This document shows, in pieces, positions 10,404 through 20,600 of a stretch of DNA of 37,913 nucleotides. Source of the DNA: Flavobacteriales bacterium (GTDB lineage: Bacteria > Bacteroidota > Bacteroidia > Flavobacteriales_D > Crocinitomicaceae); NCBI GenBank assembly GCA_003331365.1, contig QOQC01000009.1, positions 1 to 37,913 of the forward strand, given 5' to 3'. Below the pieces are notes generated by a model. The model ran no database searches, was not told the DNA's origin, and saw only the letters and a program-made list of their open reading frames with translations. Within the stretch, counting starts at the first letter, position 1; each line of letters starts with the position of its first letter. A program made the position numbers and the translations under genes.

Positions 10404-10889
10404 TTAAATTTTCAATTTCATTCGATAATCATTCATAAAATATCCGTTTCCTATGTCTAGATCGATTTCCTCAACGATAGAAAAACCTATTTTTTTATAA
10501 AAATGTACCGCTGGGTTTGTTCTGTTTACAAACAAGTCAAGTTGAGTCATTCTATTTTCACGCCCTAAGTCAATTGCATAGTTGAGAAGGGATATCCCAA
10601 TACCCTTTTTTTGTTGCTCATGATGCACATACAGCTTGTGAATGCGGATGTTTGATTTATTCTTTTTTATTTCATAGGATATAAATCCAAGAAAGGTATC
10701 TTTTTCTTTGTAAACCGCATACTTGTGACCATTTTGATGGTTTTCTCGAAGTTTTTTTTGGTTATACATCCATTCAAGCATGTATTCGATTTGCTTTTGG
10801 CTGATCATTGACTTAAAACTAACGGGCCATATGATTTTAGCCAAATCCTCTATAATATGAAGTTCTGATGAGTTTAATTCTTCGATCAA
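10404..10889 (-). CDS. GNAT-family N-acetyltransferase
   Basis: 161 aa; 'IHKLYVHHEQQKKGIGISLLNYAIDLGRE', 'NPAVHFYKKIGFSIVEE'. Confidence 0.9.
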   Translation of the reverse strand: MIEELNSSELHIIEDLAKIIWPVSFKSMISQKQIEYMLEWMYNQKKLRENHQNGHKYAVYKEKDTFLGFISYEIKKNKSNIRIHKLYVHHEQQKKGIGISLLNYAIDLGRENRMTQLDLFVNRTNPAVHFYKKIGFSIVEEIDLDIGNGYFMNDYRMKLKI

Positions 10890-10891
10890 GA

Positions 10892-13063
10892 TTATTTCTT
10901 TATAAATGGAATGACATGATTCCTATGATTCGATTGAAAGGAAATAAAATAAATTCCAGGTTGAAGCTGATTGCAGTCTACATGATTTCCATTTCGTTCT
11001 ATTTGATGTGTTTTTCCAGATAGGTCTCTCAACGTAATTGAGCTTACTTCCATGGGAATATCTATAAATAATTCATCTTGGACAGGATTGGGATAAATCA
11101 GAATCTCGTTGCTTTCTTGAAGATTTTGGACTTGATTCAATAATACTGCCTGCTCTACAGCAGCAAGTGCGTTTACTTTCCCATGTCCCCATGTTGGATC
11201 TCCATTCACAGGTAATATTCCCGTTTTATTATCCTCACGAGCAGTCTGCAGAAGAACATCTTTAACCGTACTTGCTGAAATATTTGGATGGGCGTCTAAA
11301 ATAAGTGCGGCTACCCCAGTCACCATAGGCGCCGCCATGGAGGTTCCTGAAAGTCGTGCAAATCTGTATATTTTGTTGTTAAACTCTACACTTCCTATAG
11401 ATGTGTATTGTCCATCGGTGAAAGAGGAGAGCGCGGCAGCAATAGCCACTCCAGGAGCGGCAATATCCGGTTTCATTTCACCATCAAATCTTGGGCCTCT
11501 ACTTGAAAATGAGGCGATTCCTCCGCCAATCGGGTTTCCTCCCGGACTTGTCCATCCCGTTGCATATGCGGCGACACTAACCACGTCATCGGCACAAGAA
11601 GGTTCACTTATTCCATTTTCATTATCGCCTCCGATGGATCCGGTTTGAAATGTCGTAAAAGGCATGCCCCAATTCCCTACATCATTACTGAGCTCCGTGA
11701 CATTCCAGTAGTGAACTAAGCCTTCTGTCGCTGTAGATTTTAGCATGACCCGAAGAGATGGGTTGGTACATTTCACCCTGAACCTCATTTGTGGTCTTCC
11801 GTTCAGCGGGTGAGCCCCATCAGCTGATATATTGTACCAAATGGTATCGGCAATTGCTACAATAAAGGTGTCAATATACTGATTTGTTGTAAGCGTGTTG
11901 TAGTATGGTGATTCAGTAAGAATATCACCTGCTACATTTTTGATTTGAATTTGATTTGAGAAAGACTTTCCGACCTCACCCCAGGCATGAATACTCTGTC
12001 CCCACATATATTGATGTGAGCTGTAAGAATAAAAGTTAATTCTAGACTCTATAGTATCAGAATTGTATTGATGTTTGATGTGAAAATTAACGTCGCCGTT
12101 GTTGCCTCCAGAATTTACAAATACAACGCCTAGGTCTGTATAAGCTGAAATGGCAGTACTCAAAACAGAGTTTCCGTCCAGCGTTCCAGCATGATATAGG
12201 CCCCAGCTCATATTTACGACAAGTCTTTTCCCTTCTTCCAACGACTTCTGATACATCCATTCCCATGCATCTAGTACTGCGCCTTCATCTACCAAAAAGG
12301 TGACGAATAAAAAATTAACACCTGGAGCAATACCGCTAAACTCAGTACCGGCTCCTGTTCCACCAGCAATGGAGGCCACGTGGGTTCCGTGAGTGGAATA
12401 GCTATAAATATTAGAGGTATCACTTCCGGCTTGTAATAGACTGTTTACATCAGAATATTCTGTCCCATATGGAAAGTTTTGAGGTGAAGGGCCAGATAAT
12501 TTATATTGGTCCCAGGCCGCAATGATTCTTGTTTGTTGTAAAGCCGTATCGTAAAATACGGGGGAGGTATAATCAAACCCCCAATCTGTAACACCTACTA
12601 TTACGTTATCACCGTAATAACCCTGGGGAAGATCTCCAAGTCCCATGTGAACAGAATCGGCTCTCACATCCGATACTGCCTTGTCTAATGCACAATTCAT
12701 TTTTTTTGAAATGCTCAAAAAATTCAAGTCTTCAAGCTCTTTTGCTATTTGTAGTTTTTCTAAGGGAACTTTTAGGGTAAACAACTTATTTACGGTAGAA
12801 TGAACAATACATCCTTGTTTTTCTAATTTATTGATATCAAAATCAGGATTGGTTTTCCCAATAAATGAAAGATAGTTTCTTCCATTGATGATTTGTATCG
12901 GAAACTTTTTTCTCATTGAAATCATTTCTTCCTCAGAATCAAGAGAAATAATTTGCTCGAGATCAGATAGGTCGTTTGCACTCATATAATTCTGTGAAAA
13001 CGTATGAATTGGAACAATAAAAATGAGAATAGAACTTAGGATTGCATGGTGTAGATAATTCAT
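10892..13063 (-). CDS. Subtilisin-like S8 serine peptidase with T9SS type A sorting domain
   Basis: 723 aa; 'GVTDWGFDY', 'STHGTHVASIAGG', 'SGTSMAAPMVTGVAALIL' catalytic motifs; 'IYPNPVQDELFID' C-terminus. Confidence 0.93.
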   Translation of the reverse strand: MNYLHHAILSSILIFIVPIHTFSQNYMSANDLSDLEQIISLDSEEEMISMRKKFPIQIINGRNYLSFIGKTNPDFDINKLEKQGCIVHSTVNKLFTLKVPLEKLQIAKELEDLNFLSISKKMNCALDKAVSDVRADSVHMGLGDLPQGYYGDNVIVGVTDWGFDYTSPVFYDTALQQTRIIAAWDQYKLSGPSPQNFPYGTEYSDVNSLLQAGSDTSNIYSYSTHGTHVASIAGGTGAGTEFSGIAPGVNFLFVTFLVDEGAVLDAWEWMYQKSLEEGKRLVVNMSWGLYHAGTLDGNSVLSTAISAYTDLGVVFVNSGGNNGDVNFHIKHQYNSDTIESRINFYSYSSHQYMWGQSIHAWGEVGKSFSNQIQIKNVAGDILTESPYYNTLTTNQYIDTFIVAIADTIWYNISADGAHPLNGRPQMRFRVKCTNPSLRVMLKSTATEGLVHYWNVTELSNDVGNWGMPFTTFQTGSIGGDNENGISEPSCADDVVSVAAYATGWTSPGGNPIGGGIASFSSRGPRFDGEMKPDIAAPGVAIAAALSSFTDGQYTSIGSVEFNNKIYRFARLSGTSMAAPMVTGVAALILDAHPNISASTVKDVLLQTAREDNKTGILPVNGDPTWGHGKVNALAAVEQAVLLNQVQNLQESNEILIYPNPVQDELFIDIPMEVSSITLRDLSGKTHQIERNGNHVDCNQLQPGIYFISFQSNHRNHVIPFIKK

Positions 13064-13067
13064 ACTT

Positions 13068-13075
13068 CAAATTTA
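13068..13075 (-). promoter_or_regulatory. -7 promoter element (TAAATTTG) for the S8 peptidase gene
   Basis: Minus strand TAAATTTG-AAGT-ATG; 4-nt gap to the start codon. Confidence 0.6.
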
Positions 13076-13181
13076 ATCAAATTGCTTTGTTATTCATTTT
13101 GTGTAATCAATTCAATATGAAATGTTAATAGAAATATGCTCGACATGTTTCATATTCACGAATTAATTCGAAATTAGTGTT

Positions 13182-14408
13182 ATGGTATTAAATCGCATTT
13201 GGTTTGGAATGTTTCTGATTGCCATCTCTCTTGGTTTTTATAAAACATTCGTTTTGGGAGACTATACGGTTATGAAAAATATGATTGATAGTCTTTCTTC
13301 ATCTGCTAAAGTTGGATTTGAGCTATCGCTCTATCTTACAGGAGCTATGTGTTTGTGGCTCGGGATTATGCGAATAGGTGAAAATGGTGGTGCCATTGGA
13401 TTGCTTACAAGAGCGGTTTCGCCATTGTTTTCAAAATTGTTTCCTGATATTCCTAAGGATCATCCTTCAATTGGTTCGATGATGATGAATTTTAGTGCAA
13501 ATATGTTAGGCCTAGATAATGCAGCAACTCCTTTAGGATTGAAAGCAATGAAAGAGCTTCAAGAGATCAATCCCGATAAAGAGAAAGCCTCTAATGCTCA
13601 AATTATGTTTTTGGTATTGAATACTTCTGGACTTACTATTATTCCTATTTCTATTTTTGCCTTAAGGTCAGGGGCTGATTCCCCAACTGAGGTCTTTTTG
13701 CCCATTCTTATTTCTACATTTATTGCTTCATTAGCAGGATTGCTCTTTGTAGCTTTTAGACAACGAATCAACTTACTAAATGGGGTAGTGCTCTCTTATA
13801 TCGGAGGATTAACTTTACTTATTGGTCTCATGCTTTTTTATGTTGTAAGGCATCCCAGTCAGGGTGAAGCTGTATCTGTAATTGTGGGTGGAGGAATTAT
13901 GTTCGGTATTATTTCTGCTTTTATTTTGTTAGCGATTAGAAAAAAAGTAAACGTTTATGAGTCATTTATAGATGGTGCAAAAGGAGGATTTAATGTGGCT
14001 ATTGGTATTATACCTTATTTAATTGCCATTCTTTGCGCCATTGCTTTATTCAGAGCTTCTGGAGCATTAGATGGTATTTTGGATGGTGTTCGTTGGCTTG
14101 TATTGAGTATTGGCTTGACCGTTACAGAATGGGTAGATGCGCTACCAGTGGCATTTATGAAGCCATTAAGTGGTGGAGGAGCTAGGGGTGCTTACGTAGA
14201 GGTCATGACAAATTTCGGTATAGGTTCTCTTCAAGAGCGAATTGCAGCGACCATGCAGGGGAGTACCGAAACTACTTTTTATGTTCTTGCCGTTTATTTT
14301 GGTTCGGTCGGAATAAAGAAAACGAGATATGCTGTTACAGCAGGACTTTTTGCTGATTTAATTGGAATCATTGCTGCTATAATAGTTTCCTATATATTTT
14401 TTGGGTAA
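13182..14408 (+). CDS. Nucleoside-recognition (Gate) domain membrane protein, fused SpmA/SpmB-like
   Basis: 408 aa multi-TM; 'NMLGLDNAATPLGLKAMKELQ' (SpmA-like) and 'MKPLSGGGARG...GSTETTFYVLAVYFGSVGIKKTRYA' (SpmB-like) in one ORF. Confidence 0.88.
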   Translation: MVLNRIWFGMFLIAISLGFYKTFVLGDYTVMKNMIDSLSSSAKVGFELSLYLTGAMCLWLGIMRIGENGGAIGLLTRAVSPLFSKLFPDIPKDHPSIGSMMMNFSANMLGLDNAATPLGLKAMKELQEINPDKEKASNAQIMFLVLNTSGLTIIPISIFALRSGADSPTEVFLPILISTFIASLAGLLFVAFRQRINLLNGVVLSYIGGLTLLIGLMLFYVVRHPSQGEAVSVIVGGGIMFGIISAFILLAIRKKVNVYESFIDGAKGGFNVAIGIIPYLIAILCAIALFRASGALDGILDGVRWLVLSIGLTVTEWVDALPVAFMKPLSGGGARGAYVEVMTNFGIGSLQERIAATMQGSTETTFYVLAVYFGSVGIKKTRYAVTAGLFADLIGIIAAIIVSYIFFG

Positions 14409-14890
14409 TGGCAGGTTTATTTAATCGAAATAAAAAGAAAAAGGAGTCGGAGCCGAAGAAGGCCAAAGTCAAATTGATGCCTATTAATTACTCCAATATG
14501 GTAATTTTAGCTTGGGCTAAAGCAATAGAGGGTGACCTTGGGTTGCAAAAGTGGCTGAAAGAAAATGATTACGAAGAGCTGGTACATTCTGTATATGCTA
14601 TTCGATTGAAAGAGGATTCACGAGACTGGTTGATGGAAAATGGATATGCGCATCTCATGGCAATGATTAATGCTTGTGAAGGCAATCCTAATGCGCAAAA
14701 TTGGTTATTAGGCAATAAGTTTCATAACCTATATCATGTGGCTAGGGCTGTTGATCATGAACATACAAGCTGGAAATGGTTAGCAAAGAATAAAAGAACG
14801 CAGTTGGCTATTTTAGCCAAGAGTATTCAAAAAGTAAAAGACGATATTGAGGAACGTCACAACGACATTCATTCCATAAACAAGGACTGA
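14408..14890 (+). CDS. Uncharacterised protein with four 25-aa tandem repeats
   Basis: 160 aa, start overlaps the upstream stop (TAATG). Lys-rich N-terminus followed by helical repeats with conserved A-x9-WL-x2-N-x4-L. Confidence 0.75.
   Translation: MAGLFNRNKKKKESEPKKAKVKLMPINYSNMVILAWAKAIEGDLGLQKWLKENDYEELVHSVYAIRLKEDSRDWLMENGYAHLMAMINACEGNPNAQNWLLGNKFHNLYHVARAVDHEHTSWKWLAKNKRTQLAILAKSIQKVKDDIEERHNDIHSINKD
14507..14806 (+). repeat. Four degenerate 25-aa (75-nt) protein repeats
   Basis: LAWAKAIEGDLGLQKWLKENDYEEL / VHSVYAIRLKEDSRDWLMENGYAHL / MAMINACEGNPNAQNWLLGNKFHNL / YHVARAVDHEHTSWKWLAKNKRTQL; A6, W16, L17, N20 and L25 invariant. Confidence 0.85.
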
Positions 14891-15029
14891 TTTAATAATT
14901 TCATCGAAAGATGAGTAAAATTTACTGCATTTTAATTTTTGAAATCATTGATTGTTATGACCGAGGCGAAGCTAAAAGGTTTTACCCATTAAGACCACTT
15001 TAATTTGTTATTGATTGGTTTATGATAGA

Positions 15030-16055
15030 TTATTTATAAAGAATCAGAACTTTATTTTTTTCATCGATTTCCCATTTCTTAAATTTATCAAGAAAACTTT
15101 TACCACAAAGCAAAGAACCTCCATCAATTATTCCTATAATCACATTATTTAATGTATAGTCACCAATGGTAATATTATCAACTTTAACCATTTGACCTTC
15201 TACTATTTCATTGTTTGCCAATTCATATTCGGTTTTATTCAAATAGTTTTCTTTCTTTAAGCTTCCATTTAATAGTAACTCTTTTTCAATTGTTTTATCA
15301 ATTATTAAATCACTGGCACCCGTATCAAAAAGAAAGTATTTTATTGAACCAGAAACGTTGATTTTAAGCTTATATCCAACACCTAAATAATCAATTAAAG
15401 GAATAAAGCTCTTAACACTTCCTCCTTGTATATCGTTAATATTATACGAGTTCGAAGATTTGAATTCTTCCATAAATAATTCAGGCATACAAGGGAGAAC
15501 AATTTCATTAAAGCTCGGGCTATTTATATCTTCAATTTCGAGCAAATCTTTATATGTATATCCTGCTGAAATCAATTTATTTACGCAACAGGTACAATAT
15601 TCTTCAGCTAATTTCTCCGACCAAATGTCTTTATTTTCCTCATCATTTAATATTTCATAAACGCAGCTTTTTATTCCAATTTCAATTTCTAATTCTGAAT
15701 TATTGGAATATTCATAATCGTCCTCTATTTTAAGGTTACCTTCGTCTAGGCATTCCAAGATTATCTCCCAATTTTTTTCTTTTAGAAATAAATCGACTAA
15801 TTTATTTTCTTCCATTGCAGATTTCATTTCCCAGCTATTCAGATTCGGAATTAAATTGTCACATATACAAGCACAATATTTATATGCCTCGATTTGAAGA
15901 CCATTAATATTCATAAGTTCTTTATCAGCACCCTGGGTACAAGAGGATATAAACTCCCCTCTTTCTCCTAGGACCTTACCATCTTTGGACCTTACCTCTT
16001 GTGCATTGATCTTAATGCATAATATTACGAAACATATAATTGCTAAAAATTTCAT
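15030..16055 (-). CDS. Secreted retropepsin-like aspartic protease with duplicated Cys-rich N-terminal domain
   Basis: 341 aa, signal peptide; 'FLFDTGASDLIID' retropepsin active-site motif; two 'SC...YC.C' units upstream of it. Confidence 0.75.
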   Translation of the reverse strand: MKFLAIICFVILCIKINAQEVRSKDGKVLGERGEFISSCTQGADKELMNINGLQIEAYKYCACICDNLIPNLNSWEMKSAMEENKLVDLFLKEKNWEIILECLDEGNLKIEDDYEYSNNSELEIEIGIKSCVYEILNDEENKDIWSEKLAEEYCTCCVNKLISAGYTYKDLLEIEDINSPSFNEIVLPCMPELFMEEFKSSNSYNINDIQGGSVKSFIPLIDYLGVGYKLKINVSGSIKYFLFDTGASDLIIDKTIEKELLLNGSLKKENYLNKTEYELANNEIVEGQMVKVDNITIGDYTLNNVIIGIIDGGSLLCGKSFLDKFKKWEIDEKNKVLILYK

Positions 16056-16167
16056 TTATCTCGTAGATTTATAAAACCTTATTATCAATTAATAAGCCAA
16101 TCATTGCTAACATTTTTTATTTCCCAATTATGAAGCTTTTCACCTATTTACTTGTAGCAATTCAACC

Positions 16168-17607
16168 CTAATTCTCGACAAAGCGAACCTCTACACGACG
16201 GTTTTTCTTTCGGCCCTCTTCAGAGTTATTTTCAGCAACTGGTACTTTTTCTCCCAGTGCTTCAATCAAAATTCGGTCATCTTCAATGCCATTCGAAAGT
16301 AAAAACTCACGCACAGCAGCAACTCTATTTTTAGAAAGCTTGATATTGTAAGCATCAGGTCCAAGGGCATCCGTGTGACCTTTTAAAGATATTTTCATAT
16401 TAGGTCGTGAGTTCATTATATTGATAATGGACTCAAGCTCAGCAAAAGACTCTCGTTTTACAATGGACTTATCAAACTCAAATAAGATGTCTTTATCGAT
16501 GGGTTTAAAGGTAGGCTTCACCTGCTTAACTTCCTCAACTCTCTCCTCTTTTACCTCAACGACAGGGGCTTCAATGTAAACGGTATCTATTTTAGTAATC
16601 ACAATGGTATCCATAGCGGCTGGTTCTGCTGCTATAGGTTCTTTTCGAGTTTCATTTTGAGTGGTATCAGGTTCTTCTTTTTTGACTTCTGCAATTGGTG
16701 GTATTTCTTCCTTCTTTTGCTTTTTGCAGAATTTGATTCCCAAAATGACCTCGTGTGAACCAGAACTGTAGGAAGCGATGTTGCTCATCGGTGCCTCGTA
16801 TGCATAACCTAAAAAGAGAAGGTCCTGGATTTGAATTCCCAATCGACCTACTAATCCTACAGAGGTACGATAGCCTAGACCACCGTATATAAAATCTTTA
16901 TAGCATACATCTGCGTTCATATCAAATTGGTAACCGTTATTAGTTCCTTTGGTAAATACAGAAGGTGTAAAACGCCATTTGTCACCAAAATTCATATTGT
17001 ATGAAATCAGTGAATTAAGATGTCTCCTTAATCCATAACCATCTATACCAGCAACAACACCTGCAATGGGCATATTTGAGGTGGATTGTATAAATTGTTT
17101 CGAACCAAGACTTAGCTCCAATCCTTTCCAGGCATACATCAAGCCTAACTCTAAATTAATCGTACCTCCGGCTTGAATACCTCCATTGATGATGGGATCA
17201 TCCGGATCAAATGCAATAGCAGTTGACGGATCTACTCTATACTGATTATAACCAACAGAAGTACCAATTCTGATGTGGTGTTGTTCTGCGAAACTAAATC
17301 CATAGGACAAAGAAGCCAATCCCGATACTTGTTGAATCATTCCAATCTGATCGACCATAACTTGTCCACCAAGACCAAATGATTTCCCTACACGACCATT
17401 CGCACTAAATAAGCTCGTTAATGGAGCACCTTCTACCTTTACCCATTGGTTTAGGTGAGAGAAATTAATTTCCGTACAAGCCGTGGCACCAGCATAGGCT
17501 GGATTTATGGAGTATTTGTTATATCCATAGACATTACGTTGTGGCGTTTGCTGGCCATATGAAACCAGTGAAACAAAACAAATACAAATAGCAATGATTC
17601 TTTTCAT
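16168..17607 (-). CDS. PorP/SprF-family type IX secretion membrane protein fused to OmpA peptidoglycan-binding domain
   Basis: 479 aa; 'NKYSINPAYAGA' PorP/SprF start, Pro/Glu-rich linker, C-terminal 'ILFEFDKS...LKGHTDALGPDAYNIKLSKNRVAAV...GRKKNRRVEVRF' OmpA domain. Confidence 0.9.
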   Translation of the reverse strand: MKRIIAICICFVSLVSYGQQTPQRNVYGYNKYSINPAYAGATACTEINFSHLNQWVKVEGAPLTSLFSANGRVGKSFGLGGQVMVDQIGMIQQVSGLASLSYGFSFAEQHHIRIGTSVGYNQYRVDPSTAIAFDPDDPIINGGIQAGGTINLELGLMYAWKGLELSLGSKQFIQSTSNMPIAGVVAGIDGYGLRRHLNSLISYNMNFGDKWRFTPSVFTKGTNNGYQFDMNADVCYKDFIYGGLGYRTSVGLVGRLGIQIQDLLFLGYAYEAPMSNIASYSSGSHEVILGIKFCKKQKKEEIPPIAEVKKEEPDTTQNETRKEPIAAEPAAMDTIVITKIDTVYIEAPVVEVKEERVEEVKQVKPTFKPIDKDILFEFDKSIVKRESFAELESIINIMNSRPNMKISLKGHTDALGPDAYNIKLSKNRVAAVREFLLSNGIEDDRILIEALGEKVPVAENNSEEGRKKNRRVEVRFVEN

Positions 17608-17613
17608 GATTTC

Positions 17614-20600
17614 CTATTTTTTAAATCTTAATAAATTAATGGATCCTGTGTATTCGATATCTGAACAAGTAATCGAATAGAAATACACACCATCAGGTAA
17701 TACATCTCCATTTCTGGTACCTCCCCAATCGTTGTTATAATCAGTTGTTTCGAAGACCACCTCTCCCCATCGATTAAATATCTTCACATTACAACCCATA
17801 ATCTGAGGAGGGTCATTGACTTTCCAAGTGTCATTTTTTCCATCATCATTGGGTGTTAAAATATTACTAATCTGCAGGTCAACTGAACAATCAATAACAG
17901 ACAGTTCTAATCTAATAATTGAATCACATCCATCTGCAGACTGTATGGTATCAAAGTAGATTCCAGATTCTGTAAGCTGATTCGAACCAAACACAAATAT
18001 GGAATCATCGCAAATGGTTGCGGCTTCATATCCATAAGGTGGTTCCGTAACAAAAAGCGAAAGATAAACTGTGGAGTCACATCCAGATGGGGTAGTAAAG
18101 GTTTCTGTATACACGCCTTCCTCAGTTAATATTGTTCCGTTGTAGTCAAATGATCCTCCCATACAAATGGTGGCTTCATCACTTGCTGTGATTTCGGGAA
18201 GGACAAATATTACAGAGTTCACAATACTGTCGCAGCCATTTATATTTTGAAGGGTATCTGAATAAACGCCTTCTGAATCATAGCTAGAAGTTCCAACCTG
18301 AATACTACTGCCTTCGCATATCGTATACTCATTGTTTGTTTCTTCATGTGGTAAGATAGTAAGGGTTGTAATTACAGTACTGTCACATCCAGCAGACGTA
18401 ATAAATAAATCTGTATAGGTGCCTGCTTCTGATTGATCTGCTCCTTCTAAGAATATCGTTTCACCATCACATATTTCTACATTGATACTATTTGTGACTG
18501 GGACGCAAGGATTGTTGCAATTTGATGCATCGTAGGTAAAGCTTGTTGAACATGCGCCATCAGTTATATCTACTGTGTAAAATCCAGCTATGGGAGCAAG
18601 ATATGTGTAGGCTGCTCCTGGATTAATTTGTCCAGTTTCAACAACATCACCGGTAGGTCCAGTAATGGTAAAATCATATGATGTGCCGTAGAAACCGTTT
18701 AGTCCGCCATTGGCTATAAACGTAACGGTACATGTTGCGTTATCGTAGCTATATGCTGGATCAAGCTGCTCCAAATATACCACTGGCATTCCTGGACCTG
18801 CGTCTGAGGTATTACATACAAATTGTCCCCAACCTAATGGTAAGTCAGCAGCGGCAGATAAATAATATACCGCATTGAATAGTGGATTTCCATTCGTTCC
18901 CGTACCATCAGAATCATTTGTAAATGATCCTGAACCTTGAATAAAATCTATGATTGCCGTTTCAAAACCGTTATTCGGAACTGGAGATGGTAGAGTCTCT
19001 AAATTATGAATGACAAATCCACTATCCAAACAATCAGGGAAACTTGCAGTTGACTCACCGATACCATCGAGCATCACATTTGGTGTGAAAGCATCTCCAA
19101 AACAGATAAAGGCTGTATCTAAATCTGTAATTTGAATGTTATTTCCATTGGCTAGCGTTACCTCAGGCTCTCCAGCATCGCTCTCAACCTCTAAAATATA
19201 CTCAATGATATATTGCCCTTCATCTCCTGGAGATCCACCATCAATTTGAATCGCATAAAGTGTCCCAGGTTCCATACAACATGAGGATTCTTGATTTCCG
19301 TCATAACCTGCGGATCCAGTAATTACAGGTGTAATAACTGGGGTATTTTGAGTTCCATCCTCAGTATATGTAGCAGGTTGAAGACCTCCATAACAATCTG
19401 TGCCATTAAGAAGCTCATAAATATTATAGCGTACGGTATCCATTCCGACATAGGCACGGATACTTATTTCTACGGCTCCTGAAGGCGGAGCAGTAAAATA
19501 ATGCCATACTGTTTGATCTGCTCTTTCAGACTGATTAAATGCTGCATTAGGTTCTCCAGCTAAATATTCCTTACATGCCAACACGTTACTTCCTGAAACA
19601 GCTTGAAAGGTCGGATTTGTGCCTGCAAGGATTACTGGAACTTCATATAAGGTATCTTGTAAAGTTAGACACAGAATATCATTGCCAGGAGAATTAAATG
19701 ATGGATCTGAAACACTCGGATCATAAAGCCATCCATATATTTCTTGAGTTGATAAAGGGGTGAGGTTATTAGATGGGTCAATCATGCCATAGTAATCATA
19801 ACCAGGTTCCAAACATAAAGTAGAAATTACTGCACTTTCGTCACCACCAAAAAATCCATTTACACCTCCTTCATCTTCATTCATAAATTCAAGATTGGCA
19901 CATGAATAATCTGATGGTATACCAGGAGCAAATCGTTTGTCATAACCAAATAAGGCATTGTTTTCTCCGTATAACACACTTTGATAATCTGCTTCAAAAA
20001 CGATTCGACCACTGTTAGGTGCATTGAATTTTAACCAAACACTTTCATTCATTACAGGATTGTTGAAGCTTGGATGGTCGTAATCATAAGCGTGATAATT
20101 CGTTGGGTCGTTATTGCCATGAGGCGTGCCTGTTTCTGCCGCGTCGTTTCCACCATCAAAGGCACATCCAAAATCAATTGTGGTAGAAGGTGTATCCCCT
20201 GATAAAGAGGAAATTGCGTTATTTCCAACAATGACGTTTGAGCTTAAACAAGGAATATCATCTCCGGATGCAGGACTTCCGCCAAGGTCATTGACTCTGA
20301 CCTGAACCATTCCCGATTCATTCCCATCTGTGGTTAGTTGAACATAATAAGTTTCATTTGCAATCAATTTTGTATAGCTGAAAAAGGGGATAGGGTCGCA
20401 TGCATCAAAACTAAGCTGAGCCTCTGGGTCAAGACCTAAAGCATCAATTCCATCAGAAAATTCAATGTGCGATAGATATTCAAATTTGTCTTTGAGAAGC
20501 GTTCCAGTAATGGGTTGAATTCCGGTGACACAATCACCACCATCTGCGGCGTGATACAATTGAAAATAGGTGCCTACCTCAGTTCCGCCTAGATCGGTTG

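Noticed and set aside
13159-13170. CGAATTAATTCG palindrome upstream of the SpmAB-like gene
   Set aside because: Short AT-rich palindrome with no second copy or known motif; could be chance.
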